This document shows positions 52,985-61,495 of a stretch of DNA of 64,000 nt, piece after piece. This DNA comes from Russula earlei. Its lineage: Eukaryota > Basidiomycota > Agaricomycetes > Russulales > Russulaceae. The stretch is from assembly GCA_025769875.1 (NCBI GenBank), contig JAGFNK010000160.1, positions 41,992 to 105,991 on the forward strand, read 5' to 3'. The notes under the pieces were generated by a model. It was not told the origin of the DNA and did no database searches. It worked only from the letters and a program-made list of their open reading frames with translations. Position numbers and translations under genes: made by a program. The stretch's first letter is position 1, and every line of letters begins with the position of its first letter.

Positions 52985-54052
52985 ATGCTTAAAAAGCCAG
53001 TGCAGGGTAATCTGTTAAACCATGCTTTTTTTGTTACGCTTTTCCTGGTAGTGCCAACAGTTGCATTTGTAAGGCCGCCAGGTGAACCCGCTTTTGCCTT
53101 AACAAGGGTATTTATACAAGATACTACTGCCAATGCAGTGCTGCTTTGTTTTTTTTATCTCAACTATTATGTACTACTACCCAGGTTCTTTTTCAAACGC
53201 CAATACGTTCAGTATATATTGTTTACTTTTCTTTTCCTGTCCCTGGCATTAACACTCCCACATTTCGTGGGTAAATACTTTCCTGATGGTAACCATGGTA
53301 TGCCGCCACTGCCCCCGGGTATGCAGCGGGCAGAAGGCCCTTTCCCGCATCCACCTCCGTTAGCTACTTTTGTATTTGATGAATTTCGTCGTCATTTGTA
53401 CCTGTTCTTTACCGCTATCTTTTTCTCCTTTTTGCTAAAAACCCGTGAGCATTTATCCCAGTTAAAGGAAGATAAATTAAAGGCTGAGCTGTCATTGCTG
53501 AAAGCGCAGATCAATCCTCATTTTCTATTTAATACCCTTAACAGTATTTATATCCTGTCAGTTAAAAAAGATAGCAGGGCTTCGGATGCTATCATTAACC
53601 TTTCCGGCCTGATGCGTTATGTGATCAAGGATGCCAATGATTACACCATCTCTTTGCAAAAGGAAATTGAATACATCACCAATTATGTGGAACTGCAAAA
53701 AGCCCGGCTGCATGATACGGCCCATATTCGGTTTGACTGTTCCGGTGAGCCGGGTAATAAACAGGTTGCCCCTTTAATATTGATCACATATATTGAAAAT
53801 GCTTTTAAATACGGTATTAATCCCGATGTTGATGATTGTATAGTAGAAATTACCCTGCAGGTTACAGATACCGGGATACTATTGCATACTTTTAATAAAA
53901 AGGTGCCCATTTCTTCACTGGCAAACACTACCGGCATTGGTATGAACAATACCAGGGAAAGGTTGCAATACCTGTATCCTAAAAAGCATTTTATACAGGT
54001 GAATGAAAACAAGGAAACCTATTCTGTAACGCTGTCAATTGAATTAATATGA
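52985..54052 (+). CDS. LytS-type membrane sensor histidine kinase
   Basis: 355 residues. Four membrane helices in the first ~150 residues (HAFFVTLFLVVPTVAFV, TANAVLLCFFYLNYYVLL, YILFTFLFLSLALTLPHF, YLFFTAIFFSFLL), then the His_kinase domain with the acceptor His in LKAQINPHFLFNTLNSIYIL, N box LITYIENAFKYG and G box NTTGIGMNNTRERLQYLYP. This is the kinase group that pairs with LytTR regulators. Its stop codon overlaps the start of the next gene (ATGA), so the two are translationally coupled. Confidence 0.94.
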   Translation: MLKKPVQGNLLNHAFFVTLFLVVPTVAFVRPPGEPAFALTRVFIQDTTANAVLLCFFYLNYYVLLPRFFFKRQYVQYILFTFLFLSLALTLPHFVGKYFPDGNHGMPPLPPGMQRAEGPFPHPPPLATFVFDEFRRHLYLFFTAIFFSFLLKTREHLSQLKEDKLKAELSLLKAQINPHFLFNTLNSIYILSVKKDSRASDAIINLSGLMRYVIKDANDYTISLQKEIEYITNYVELQKARLHDTAHIRFDCSGEPGNKQVAPLILITYIENAFKYGINPDVDDCIVEITLQVTDTGILLHTFNKKVPISSLANTTGIGMNNTRERLQYLYPKKHFIQVNENKETYSVTLSIELI

Positions 54053-54750
54053 TGAAAGCCATTGCAGTAGATGATGAGCCATTAACTCTTGAATTAATTG
54101 AAGCGTATTGCAAAAATTTCAACTTCCTTCAATTTGAAAAAGGATTTTCCAAAACCGGGGTTGCCTTGCAATACCTGGAGAAGAATACTATCGACCTGCT
54201 GTTTTTAGATATTAATATGCCTGCCATGTCGGGGATTGATTTTTATAAATCGCTCCACTACAAACCCATGTTAATATTTACCACTTCGTATAGTGAATAT
54301 GCATTAGAAAGTTATGAGTTGGATGCTGTTGATTATTTACTGAAGCCTTTTACTTTAAGCCGGTTTGAAAAAGCAGTGTCCAAAGCCAATGATATGTATA
54401 ACCTGGTTCATCATGCTACGGTGGCAGAACAGTCAAAGTACTTAATGGTGAAGGTTGACTATGGCATTGTTAAAGTAGTACTGGCCGATATATTATTTAT
54501 CGAGGGGCTGGATAATTATCTTAAGATCCACCTGCAAAATCATACCCCTGTAGTAGTTCGCATGACCATGAAGGCACTCATGGAAAAGCTGAACGAAAAA
54601 GAATTTATACGAGTTCACCGTTCCTATATTGTGCCCGTAAGCCGTATTGAATCTGTAAAGCAGAAGATCATCACCATTGCAGGAGAAGAAATACCCGTAG
54701 GTAAGAATTATGAAGACGATGTAAAAGCGATCTTTAAGTTCAACGCCTGA
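54049..54750 (+). CDS. LytTR-family response regulator
   Basis: 233 residues (ATG 54049 or the next ATG at 54052). Receiver domain: IAVDDEPLTLELIEAYC, phospho-Asp in DLLFLDINMPAMSG, FTTSYSEYALESYELDAVDYLLKPF. The C-terminal LytTR DNA-binding domain has DILFIEGLDNYLKIHL, RMTMKALMEKLNEKEFIRVHRSYIVPVSRIESV and IPVGKNYEDDV. Cognate partner of the overlapping kinase; targets are not known from sequence. Confidence 0.96.
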   Translation: MMKAIAVDDEPLTLELIEAYCKNFNFLQFEKGFSKTGVALQYLEKNTIDLLFLDINMPAMSGIDFYKSLHYKPMLIFTTSYSEYALESYELDAVDYLLKPFTLSRFEKAVSKANDMYNLVHHATVAEQSKYLMVKVDYGIVKVVLADILFIEGLDNYLKIHLQNHTPVVVRMTMKALMEKLNEKEFIRVHRSYIVPVSRIESVKQKIITIAGEEIPVGKNYEDDVKAIFKFNA

Positions 54751-54893
54751 CCACCACACCACCCATACCTTCCTTCACCCCAAACTTTGCCTTCTTTACC
54801 ACAATTAGCCTTTTTTAACTACACATAACAGGAAGTTTTGTAATCAATGATAACAATGGTCACAGATTGTTTTACTTACTAAACTTGATTGTT

Positions 54894-56264
54894 ATGAAAC
54901 AAAAACTCTTGCTGCTCTTAACCCCGGTATTAATCACTGTGGTTATCTCCGTCGCCTGTAAAAAACAAGACAGTAGCACAACCGGCGCCTCTATTTCAGC
55001 GCTCAGTTGTTCCTCTGCCACTTTTTCTGCAACTGCTACCATTAATGTAGCCTATTCCGGTACAGCAACTATTGCCTATACAGGTGGCAATGGGGTTACC
55101 TATACCGCAGGTACTGCTATTTCATCAACAGGTGTAACAGGGCTTACCGCTACACTGGCCGCAGGTACGTTGGCAAGCGGGGCTGGTAACCTTATCTATA
55201 ACATAAGCGGTACGCCCACTTCATCAGGTACGGCATCCTTTGCTATCAGTTTTGGAGGCCAGTCCTGCACATTGGCTTTAACTGTTAATACGGCAGCAAC
55301 AACCGATTGCTCTTCCTCAACAGGGGTAGCACAGATTATTTGCTTAGCCAATGCATTTAAAGCCACGCTTTCTTCCTCCCAGATCACCACATTGCAATTA
55401 TCCTATACCTTAACCAATGCAGAGAAATGGTCTAACCTGCCGGCAGCTATGTCCGCACGCAATGGTATCAGGCTGGGCGATTTAAGTTCTACCCAGTTAG
55501 CTGCGGCCCAGGCATTGATACAGGCCATGACGGGTACTACTGCTAATGAAGGGTACGATGAAGTGAAGAAGGTATGGGCGGCAGATGATTATCTTAATGC
55601 CAATGGCGGTGGCAGTGATTATGGTTCAGGCAATTATTATATAGCTTTCCTGGGCACCCCCGCTACCACAGGCACTTTTGAAATACTCGAAACAGGTCAC
55701 CATAAAACAGTTGCCAATACTTACAGTAATGGCGCATTGATTGGTGCAACCCCGCATTTCGAGGCAGTGGAGCCGGTATCTTTTACATCCAATGGCACTA
55801 CCTATGCACCCATCAGCCAGGAAAGAGATGCCTTTGTGGCCCTGCTTGCCAGTTTAAGCAGCACACAATTAAGTACGGCACTATCAAGCTCCACTTTTAC
55901 TGATCTGTTGCTGGTGCCCGGGCAGGAATGGAAATTCCCTACTACCTATTCCGGCTTACAGTGCAATGGTTTAAGCACTGCCCAAAAGCAACTGGTATTA
56001 AACGTGATCAAAACATACACTGAGGATATAGACGATGCAGATGCTGCAACAGCGCTCGCTACTTATACGGCTGACCTGGACAATACTTATATCACCTATA
56101 GCGGCACCACTGCTATAAGCACGAAGTATGATTATTTCAGGATCGATGGACCGCATGTATGGATAGAGTTTATTGTAGCAGGAGGGGTGGTATTCCCTTC
56201 AGGTGTACATTTTCATTCCGTATGGAGAGACAGGATAACAGATTATGGCGGCACAAAAAGTTAA
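54894..56264 (+). CDS. DUF3500-type lipoprotein with Ig-like N-terminal segment
   Basis: 456 residues from ATG 54894 (MKQKLLLLLTPVLITVVISVACKKQD), lipobox Cys in SVACKK. Residues ~35-135 are a Thr/Ser/Gly-rich beta domain (GTATIAYTGGNGVTYTAGT). The C-terminal ~310 residues fit DUF3500: ICLANAFKATLSSSQITTLQLSYT, KWSNLP, YYIAFLGTP, TGTFEILETGHH, PHFEAVEPVSFTSNG, and HVWIEFIVAGG...HFHSVWRDRITDYGG. The conserved His and Glu residues suggest a metal site (inference). It is 1 bp upstream of a HupE/UreJ-type gene, a clear operon. Confidence 0.85.
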   Translation: MKQKLLLLLTPVLITVVISVACKKQDSSTTGASISALSCSSATFSATATINVAYSGTATIAYTGGNGVTYTAGTAISSTGVTGLTATLAAGTLASGAGNLIYNISGTPTSSGTASFAISFGGQSCTLALTVNTAATTDCSSSTGVAQIICLANAFKATLSSSQITTLQLSYTLTNAEKWSNLPAAMSARNGIRLGDLSSTQLAAAQALIQAMTGTTANEGYDEVKKVWAADDYLNANGGGSDYGSGNYYIAFLGTPATTGTFEILETGHHKTVANTYSNGALIGATPHFEAVEPVSFTSNGTTYAPISQERDAFVALLASLSSTQLSTALSSSTFTDLLLVPGQEWKFPTTYSGLQCNGLSTAQKQLVLNVIKTYTEDIDDADAATALATYTADLDNTYITYSGTTAISTKYDYFRIDGPHVWIEFIVAGGVVFPSGVHFHSVWRDRITDYGGTKS

Positions 56265-56265
56265 C

Positions 56266-57582
56266 ATGAGAAAACCATCATTCTTTGGATGTCTTCTGCT
56301 CGTTTTGGTTCTGGTATACGGGCGGGCAGAAGCTCATTCATTGCCCAACAGCCATGCACAGTTAACCGTTAAAGAGCAATATGTATTGATGCAGTTGCAA
56401 ACCCCGTTGGAGATTATAGAACTTGCCTCCAAACAACAGGTTAACCTGCAATCTTCCTCTTCGGTAGATAGTTTGCAGCAATACTATATCAGGCATCTTT
56501 CCGTTGCTGATTCCTTACACAGCCAATGGACAATAACAGTGGGCAAGATCTTTATCCGTGAAACAAAAGATCCCTTAATAGGCAATTACCGGCAAATCGT
56601 TGCAGATATATACCTGCGGCCGAACAATACACAAAGCCTGAGAAACTTTACATTGTATTGCGATGTGGTTATCCATCAAATACCCAATCAATCCATTTTA
56701 TTTTCAGTAGCGCAGGATTGGCAGAATGGCGTAATACAACACAATGCGAGGCAAATAGGTATCATTGCGTTGGATATGCCAACCGGCAAAATATTCCCTT
56801 TACAAATACAGTTGGCAGAAGGCAGTTGGTTAAAAGGATTTACCAGTATGCTGCATTTAGGCATGCAGCATATTAAAGAAGGTACAGACCATTTATTGTT
56901 CCTTATTGTATTGCTACTGCCAGCCATGCTGTTAACCTGGCAAAAGAAATGGGGTGGTTTTGGAGGTACGAAATATAGCCTTACCCGTTTATTGAAAATA
57001 GTAACAGCTTTTACCATCGGTCATTCCATCACTTTACTAACGGGTGCTTTAGGCTGGTTAAAGCTACCGGCACAGCCTGTAGAGATCTTGATCGCTTTCT
57101 CCATCCTGGTTTCAGCCATACATGCCATATACCCCATCTTTCCCGGTAAGGAAACCTATGTGGCAGCAGGTTTTGGTTTAATACATGGAATGGCATTTGC
57201 CTCTGTGTTAGCCGGGCTTAATTTGGGTGCAGGCACACTGGCGTTAAGTATACTAGGCTTTAACCTGGGCATTGAGCTTATGCAATTATGCATTATTGCC
57301 CTTATTATACCATGGCTCATATTGTTAAGCAAAACCCCTTATTATTCCTGGTTCCGTGTTACCGGTGCGTTACTGGCAGCTATGGCAGCATTGGCATGGA
57401 TTGCAGAAAGAAGTTCAGGCAAAGCCAATTTGATCACTGTGTTCCTTGAAAGAATTACGCAACATAGTGGATGGTTTATCATTGCTTTGGCAGTCGTTTC
57501 TTCAGCCGTTTATGTATGGAATAAAACAATAAACACTGGTAAGGCTGTTGGTGTGGAGAAGGTAACATTGCGTAAAGTATAA
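56266..57582 (+). CDS. HupE/UreJ_2-type membrane protein with exported N-terminal domain
   Basis: 438 residues from ATG 56266 (MRKPSFFGCLLLVLVLVYGRAEAHS), one base after the DUF3500 stop. The first ~190 residues are an exported beta domain; then come about seven membrane helices bearing the HupE/UreJ signature: HLGMQHIKEGTDHLLFLIVLLLPAMLL, TAFTIGHSITLLTGALGWL, FGLIHGMAFASVLAGL and FNLGIELMQLCIIALI. The intramembrane His/Asp/Glu residues are intact. The family is linked to nickel/metal transport, so a metal role with the DUF3500 lipoprotein is likely (inference). Confidence 0.88.
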   Translation: MRKPSFFGCLLLVLVLVYGRAEAHSLPNSHAQLTVKEQYVLMQLQTPLEIIELASKQQVNLQSSSSVDSLQQYYIRHLSVADSLHSQWTITVGKIFIRETKDPLIGNYRQIVADIYLRPNNTQSLRNFTLYCDVVIHQIPNQSILFSVAQDWQNGVIQHNARQIGIIALDMPTGKIFPLQIQLAEGSWLKGFTSMLHLGMQHIKEGTDHLLFLIVLLLPAMLLTWQKKWGGFGGTKYSLTRLLKIVTAFTIGHSITLLTGALGWLKLPAQPVEILIAFSILVSAIHAIYPIFPGKETYVAAGFGLIHGMAFASVLAGLNLGAGTLALSILGFNLGIELMQLCIIALIIPWLILLSKTPYYSWFRVTGALLAAMAALAWIAERSSGKANLITVFLERITQHSGWFIIALAVVSSAVYVWNKTINTGKAVGVEKVTLRKV

Positions 57583-57632
57583 TCAATAATAACACAGGCA
57601 ATAGTTATCTTCAGCGCCCTAAAAAGCTTTGC

Positions 57633-58499
57633 ATGATCAAATCATTAGTAGCAACCGGGTTATTATTTATTGCCTGCAGTTTTTATACACTGGCACAGGA
57701 TGTATTTGATAAACAAGGGCACCGTGGTTGCCGTGGCCTTTTGCCGGAAAATTCCATACCGGCTATGCAAAAGGCGGTTGACCTGGGTGTTACCCTGGAA
57801 ATGGATATTTCTTTTAGCAGGGATGGCATAGCCATTGTTTCGCACGATCAGTCTATTCCTCCTGCCATTGCTTTAAAGCCCAATGGGGATACCATTAGTA
57901 AAAAAGAAGCACAATCATTGTTCCTGTATCAAATGGTGTACGATACCATCAGGCGATACATATTTGGGCAAAAATATTATCCCTCGTTTCCTAACCAGCA
58001 AAAGGTAAGAACCTATATTCCTAAACTGGAAGAGGTGATAGATAGTGCCGAAGCATGGGCGCAACGCTACCATAAACCTTTGCCGCATTATAATATAGAA
58101 ACAAAAACAACCAGGGCAGGCGATTATATATTGCATCCGCCACCCGGCCAGTTTGTTGAGCTGTTGATGAAGATTGTTAAGGGCAAGCATATTGGCAGCC
58201 GCACTATTATACAATCGTTCGATGTTCGTACGCTGCAGGTGCTACATGCCAAATACCCGTATATGGTTACTTCGTTATTGGTAGAGGGCCGGGAGTTGAA
58301 AGATAACCTGGCCCTGCTGGGTTTTACACCCTCTATCTATAGCCCGGATTACAGGCTGGTTAACGAGGCATTGGTAAATGAATGCCATGCTGCGGGTATT
58401 AAGATCATTCCATGGACGGTGAATAGCGGGAAGGATATTACACAACTAAAAGAATGGGGTGTAGATGGTATTATTTCGGATTACCCTGATCAATTGTAA
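57633..58499 (+). CDS. Exported glycerophosphodiester phosphodiesterase
   Basis: 288 residues; leader MIKSLVATGLLFIACSFYTLAQ. GDPD motifs: QGHRGCRGLLPENSIPAMQKAVDLG (catalytic His-Arg and the Glu of PEN), LEMDISFSRDGIAIVSHDQ (Glu-x-Asp and catalytic His), HYNIETKTT, IIQSFDVRTLQVLH and the C-terminal IIPWTVNSGKDITQLKEWGVDGIISDYP. It would release glycerol phosphate and an alcohol from deacylated phospholipids. The end overlaps the convergent CPBP gene by 29 bp. Confidence 0.95.
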   Translation: MIKSLVATGLLFIACSFYTLAQDVFDKQGHRGCRGLLPENSIPAMQKAVDLGVTLEMDISFSRDGIAIVSHDQSIPPAIALKPNGDTISKKEAQSLFLYQMVYDTIRRYIFGQKYYPSFPNQQKVRTYIPKLEEVIDSAEAWAQRYHKPLPHYNIETKTTRAGDYILHPPPGQFVELLMKIVKGKHIGSRTIIQSFDVRTLQVLHAKYPYMVTSLLVEGRELKDNLALLGFTPSIYSPDYRLVNEALVNECHAAGIKIIPWTVNSGKDITQLKEWGVDGIISDYPDQL

Positions 58500-59307
58500 G
58501 TAATGATCGTTTGGATTTCCATTTCCAAACGATGTATGCCATTACTGCAAAACCCATGTTGGCTGCTATAAATACCAGTATAAACCTCGCCCAACTGAAA
58601 GCACTTTCACCGGGTGGGTTGGTAGTAAAGAACAAAGAAGTGTTTCTTTGCCCATCGGTAAAAAGCGTTCCATTCGCAAAGTTATTACCCCAGTGAAGCC
58701 CGATGGAAAAATACATAGTTCCGGATTTCAATAGCGCTTCAGAAAGCCATAGATGGCCAATGAACAAGGTTGCTGCATAGATGAGGATATTGAATACATT
58801 GCCATTCCAAAAATCGTGCATGGCAATAGATAGCAAGCCAAACACAATAATGCCGGTTGTTGGGGTACTCATTTCTATTAACTTTTTAAAGCAATAGCCT
58901 CTTACAATAAACTCCTGCACGGCAGCCGCCGGTAACACCCAATACAATTGGCCAAGAATAGCTGAATATTGAATGTTATGGTTCAGGTTCCACCGCTGCC
59001 CGGTAATATAGGTGGTAAGCTGAAAGCCAAATACAAAAGCAACAATACCTAACACAAGCCCAAGGGGCAGAAACAATAGGTTTCTTTTGGTTAGGGTAAG
59101 CCCCAGTTCACTCAAATTTTTATGCTCGGTGCGGTACATAAACCAGGTTGCCACCACAACGCAGGTAACACCCACAAAAGGAAAGTATTGGTCAAAGTAA
59201 GGGATGGGTATTTTAATAAATCCACTTCCAATTAATGCCAGCCCTATTAATAAGGCTCCGGCAATAAGGCGGGAAATGTTGGGGTAAGCTTGGAATGGGT
59301 TTCTCAT
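58471..59307 (-). CDS. CPBP-family intramembrane protein with altered catalytic motif
   Basis: 278 residues with about eight membrane helices. The CPBP/Abi core is LPAAAVQEFIVRGYCFKKLIE, FGLLSIAMHDFWNGNVFNILIYAATLFIGHLWLSEAL and YFSIGLHWGNNFANG. The family's first motif is Glu-Glu-x-x-x-Arg; here it reads Gln-Glu-Phe-Ile-Val-Arg, so the first Glu is replaced. The second and third His motifs are present. Family members process prenylated or other membrane proteins, but this change leaves activity uncertain. Confidence 0.85.
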   Translation of the reverse strand: MRNPFQAYPNISRLIAGALLIGLALIGSGFIKIPIPYFDQYFPFVGVTCVVVATWFMYRTEHKNLSELGLTLTKRNLLFLPLGLVLGIVAFVFGFQLTTYITGQRWNLNHNIQYSAILGQLYWVLPAAAVQEFIVRGYCFKKLIEMSTPTTGIIVFGLLSIAMHDFWNGNVFNILIYAATLFIGHLWLSEALLKSGTMYFSIGLHWGNNFANGTLFTDGQRNTSLFFTTNPPGESAFSWARFILVFIAANMGFAVMAYIVWKWKSKRSLLTIDQGNPK

Positions 59308-59395
59308 TTATGAGTTGTTGTTCCCTGTTTAAGTTACAAACCGACAAAATAAAAAAAAGTAATCTGTTGGAACACCTGTACCAGTGGAAGAATCG

Positions 59396-60031
59396 TTATT
59401 TAATATTAGGATTATTCTTTCTTATTGTATCAAGCTTCATTTCATGCGTATAAACATTAAAAGCATCTAGTAAGTTACGGTCTAAACCAAACTTTTCTAA
59501 TTGAGAGCTATTATAGTGATAATTATATAGCTTAATCACAATCTTTGATACTGATTCTTTGTCTCCAAAAAATTCAGGTAAAATAATATCCCTTAATATC
59601 CCGACACCCGTAACAATATTCTCTGAAAAATCTTTTATGGCATTACCCTGATGTATAAAGCGATCATCTACCGATTTTTTACTCAATTCATATTGCTCTT
59701 TCTGTTCTCCTAATTGCTGTTTATGTAACTTGATTTCTTGGCCGATTTTATTGTTTTCTAATTTAAGATTTTGTATTACTGTTTTAAGAGATTCAATCTC
59801 TTTAGTTTGTTCGTCTACTTTCTTGTGTTCTGCCTCTTGAGACTTTAATAGGGCATTTTCTTTAATGTTTATATAACCTAATAAGAGTAACGCGATCGAT
59901 ATATATAGGGCAGCGTTGAGATAATGGGGCATTTCCGCTTTAACTTCATTGGGATAGAGTTGAGCAAAGCCAATTAGAATAGCAATTATCGTTGGAATTA
60001 CCCATTTATAATGTTCTTTTGGAGGTTGCAT
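59396..60031 (-). CDS. Membrane-anchored coiled-coil protein of unknown function
   Basis: 211 residues: two N-terminal membrane helices (WVIPTIIAILIGFAQLY and YLNAALYISIALLLLGYI), a long coiled coil of ~70 residues (KSQEAEHKKVDEQTKEIESL ... KLENNKIGQEIKLHKQQLGEQKEQY) and a C-terminal globular part (VGILRDIILPEFFGDKESVSKIVIKLYNYHYNSSQLEKFGLD). No family recognised. The gene is markedly richer in A and T than the neighbouring genes, suggesting later acquisition. It precedes the HTH gene and structured RNA copy 2. Confidence 0.7.
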   Translation of the reverse strand: MQPPKEHYKWVIPTIIAILIGFAQLYPNEVKAEMPHYLNAALYISIALLLLGYINIKENALLKSQEAEHKKVDEQTKEIESLKTVIQNLKLENNKIGQEIKLHKQQLGEQKEQYELSKKSVDDRFIHQGNAIKDFSENIVTGVGILRDIILPEFFGDKESVSKIVIKLYNYHYNSSQLEKFGLDRNLLDAFNVYTHEMKLDTIRKNNPNIK

Positions 60032-60121
60032 GCTGTTTTTTTTGTTTATGGCAATTTATAATTTTTTGCCTAGGAAGTATTCTTATATAAAATGGTTGCT
60101 ATAAAGATCTGTTAGCAAAAT

Positions 60122-60412
60122 TTAAACCTTCTTCCTTACACTTTTATTCTTCGCCTGAGAAAGTTCTTTAAAAATAACGGCTGAAATCTTCTGAGGATCC
60201 AGGTCTAATAAAGTGGCGAGGCGTGCTATTTGATCAAATGTAAATCGTTGAGGGTGGTATAGCTTATCAATATATCGGCTATGATTAATCTTCAAATCTT
60301 GCGCAACCTTTGTGGGAAATAGTTTTTCAATATCTCGCATACGATTGATATTACCAAGCTCAAACATGGATTTCAATGATAGGTAATAAGAGGGCTGTTC
60401 TGCTTTGGCCAT
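60122..60412 (-). CDS. Small HTH protein next to structured RNA copy 2
   Basis: 96 residues. The N-terminal helix (MRDIEKLFPTKVAQDLKINHSRYIDKLYHPQRFTFDQIARLATLLDLDPQKI) reads as an XRE-like HTH: a TKVAQDLKINHSRYIDKL recognition region then an x-HP-x-R-F turn and a second helix. The C-terminus is basic (AKNKSVRKKV). It is divergent from RNA copy 2, whose promoter box lies ~170 bp away; between them is the inverted repeat ATACAT(60557-60562)/ATGTAT(60567-60572), a possible operator. The HTH gene beside RNA copy 1 has the same relation. Confidence 0.78.
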   Translation of the reverse strand: MAKAEQPSYYLSLKSMFELGNINRMRDIEKLFPTKVAQDLKINHSRYIDKLYHPQRFTFDQIARLATLLDLDPQKISAVIFKELSQAKNKSVRKKV

Positions 60413-60556
60413 ATGCGGTTAGACAATTACAGTCAAAGCTGATGAGCTTATAGAACAAAATCATTAAAAAAAATAAATTTGTATATAAAAACTTACGAAA
60501 TGTAAATTTTTATATTAATTTTGTTTTCTGTAATTGACAAACAATAAAAATTGTAA

Positions 60557-60572
60557 ATACATAATCATGTAT
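60557..60572. promoter_or_regulatory. Possible operator palindrome upstream of RNA copy 2
   Basis: ATACAT-aatc-ATGTAT lies just upstream of the TATTTTTG box (60581-60588), where a regulator could block the RNA promoter. The matching region before copy 1 has CAATA/TATTG arms at about 20424-20443 but no equally neat palindrome. Confidence 0.4.
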
Positions 60573-60580
60573 TAAAACGG

Positions 60581-60588
60581 TATTTTTG
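60581..60588 (+). promoter_or_regulatory. TAnnTTTG -7 box of structured RNA copy 2
   Basis: TATTTTTG fits the Bacteroidota -7 consensus; start expected near 60594. Followed by GCGATACTTCATAAA, as in copy 1. Confidence 0.6.
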
Positions 60589-60593
60589 CGATA

Positions 60594-61003
60594 CTTCATA
60601 AAAATCATTTGAAGCATTCGCTTTGAGTCTCGTCTTTGGAACCTCGGAAACTTCATGACAACGAGATGATAAGTAGAATAGCTCACGCTCAAGGGCGTGG
60701 GCTCACTTATCTGTTGTCAGGGCCTCCGAGGGCCTCAAAGGCGGTAAGTTGAGTTCCGCGCCCCCTTTTTATTAAAGGGTTCCACACCTCTCCACTTATA
60801 TAAGGCTCACCTGTTTTTGATAACATGTATATACTAATACTATGTGCAGGTACACGCCTATACCTTATTTATCTATCACAGATCAGCATAGTTATCATGC
60901 TGCAAAAAACTACGCATCTGCTGGCACAGATGCTGTAGCGAGGGCGCCTACCCCCCGAGTCCCCCTCAACCGCCCCGCAGCCTTTGGCAAGGGGCGGTTT
61001 TTA
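60594..61003 (+). ncRNA. Structured RNA, copy 2 (about 410 nt, pseudoknotted; class not recognised)
   Basis: Same fold as copy 1. Helices: 60611-60615/60620-60624; TGAG 60624-60627/CTCA 60806-60809; TCTC 60628-60631/GAGA 60663-60666; GACAAC 60657-60662/GTTGTC 60713-60718; GATAAG 60668-60673/CTTATC 60706-60711; GCTCACGC 60681-60688/GCGTGGGC 60695-60702; GGCC 60721-60724/GGCC 60731-60734; GTAAGT 60744-60749/ACTTAT 60794-60799; CCCTTT 60763-60768/AAAGGG 60774-60779. Loop TCCGAG (60725-60730) is complementary to CTCGGA (60643-60648). Relative to copy 1 there are paired changes in the TCTC, GACAAC, CCCTTT, GGCC and loop-loop helices. A bulged 11-bp hairpin (60910-60938) and a terminator follow. 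Confidence 0.85.
60968..61002 (+). terminator. Rho-independent terminator of structured RNA copy 2
   Basis: AACCGCCCC (60968-60976) pairs with GGGGCGGTT (60991-60999); T-run 60998-61002. The next gene starts 31 nt later. Confidence 0.85.
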
Positions 61004-61033
61004 TCTTATTCTATCATCTATATATAACACCTT

Positions 61034-61495
61034 ATGCCACCACCAACCACCGCAACCCCTAACCAAAGCCCCTCTATAAATATCACACAACAGGTAACCG
61101 TACAGGTATCGCTAACAGCCGATTTCAAATCATTATGCAGATGTTTTGAAATGAAGCCAGCCGCAGTTTTACAGGCATTCATCAATCATTTTTCAATATG
61201 TGCAGAAATGGTGATGCCGGAGCAAACAACACACTCATTGGCCACCGGCATATTCATAAATTTTAAAGAACAACGCAAAGAAAAGCCCATAGAAAACAAT
61301 GAAGCAAAAAGAGCAGTAGACATTCGTTATATGAGCCTGGTGGCTGCTACCATTGGCAAAGGCATCAGGCCCTACAACGAAAGAACAGAAATATTCAACC
61401 AGTTAATTGATGATTGGTTTGAAGCATTGTATAAATTAAACCAACCCCTTCACAATAATGAAAACAGCAATACCCATTACCTTAACAAAGGATAG
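61034..61495 (+). CDS. Unknown protein encoded behind structured RNA copy 2
   Basis: 153 residues, no leader. The N-terminus is Pro/Thr-rich and low-complexity (MPPPTTATPNQSPSINIT), then ADFKSLCRCFEMKPAAVLQAFINHFS reads as a helical segment, and NEAKRAVDIRYMSLVAATIG as another. No family recognised. The VLQxxINH motif is shared with the following gene, which it overlaps by 38 bp. It starts 31 nt after the RNA's terminator. Confidence 0.6.
   Translation: MPPPTTATPNQSPSINITQQVTVQVSLTADFKSLCRCFEMKPAAVLQAFINHFSICAEMVMPEQTTHSLATGIFINFKEQRKEKPIENNEAKRAVDIRYMSLVAATIGKGIRPYNERTEIFNQLIDDWFEALYKLNQPLHNNENSNTHYLNKG

Noticed and set aside
20497..61003. Retron or reverse-transcriptase-associated RNA
   Set aside because: No reverse transcriptase gene occurs in the window.
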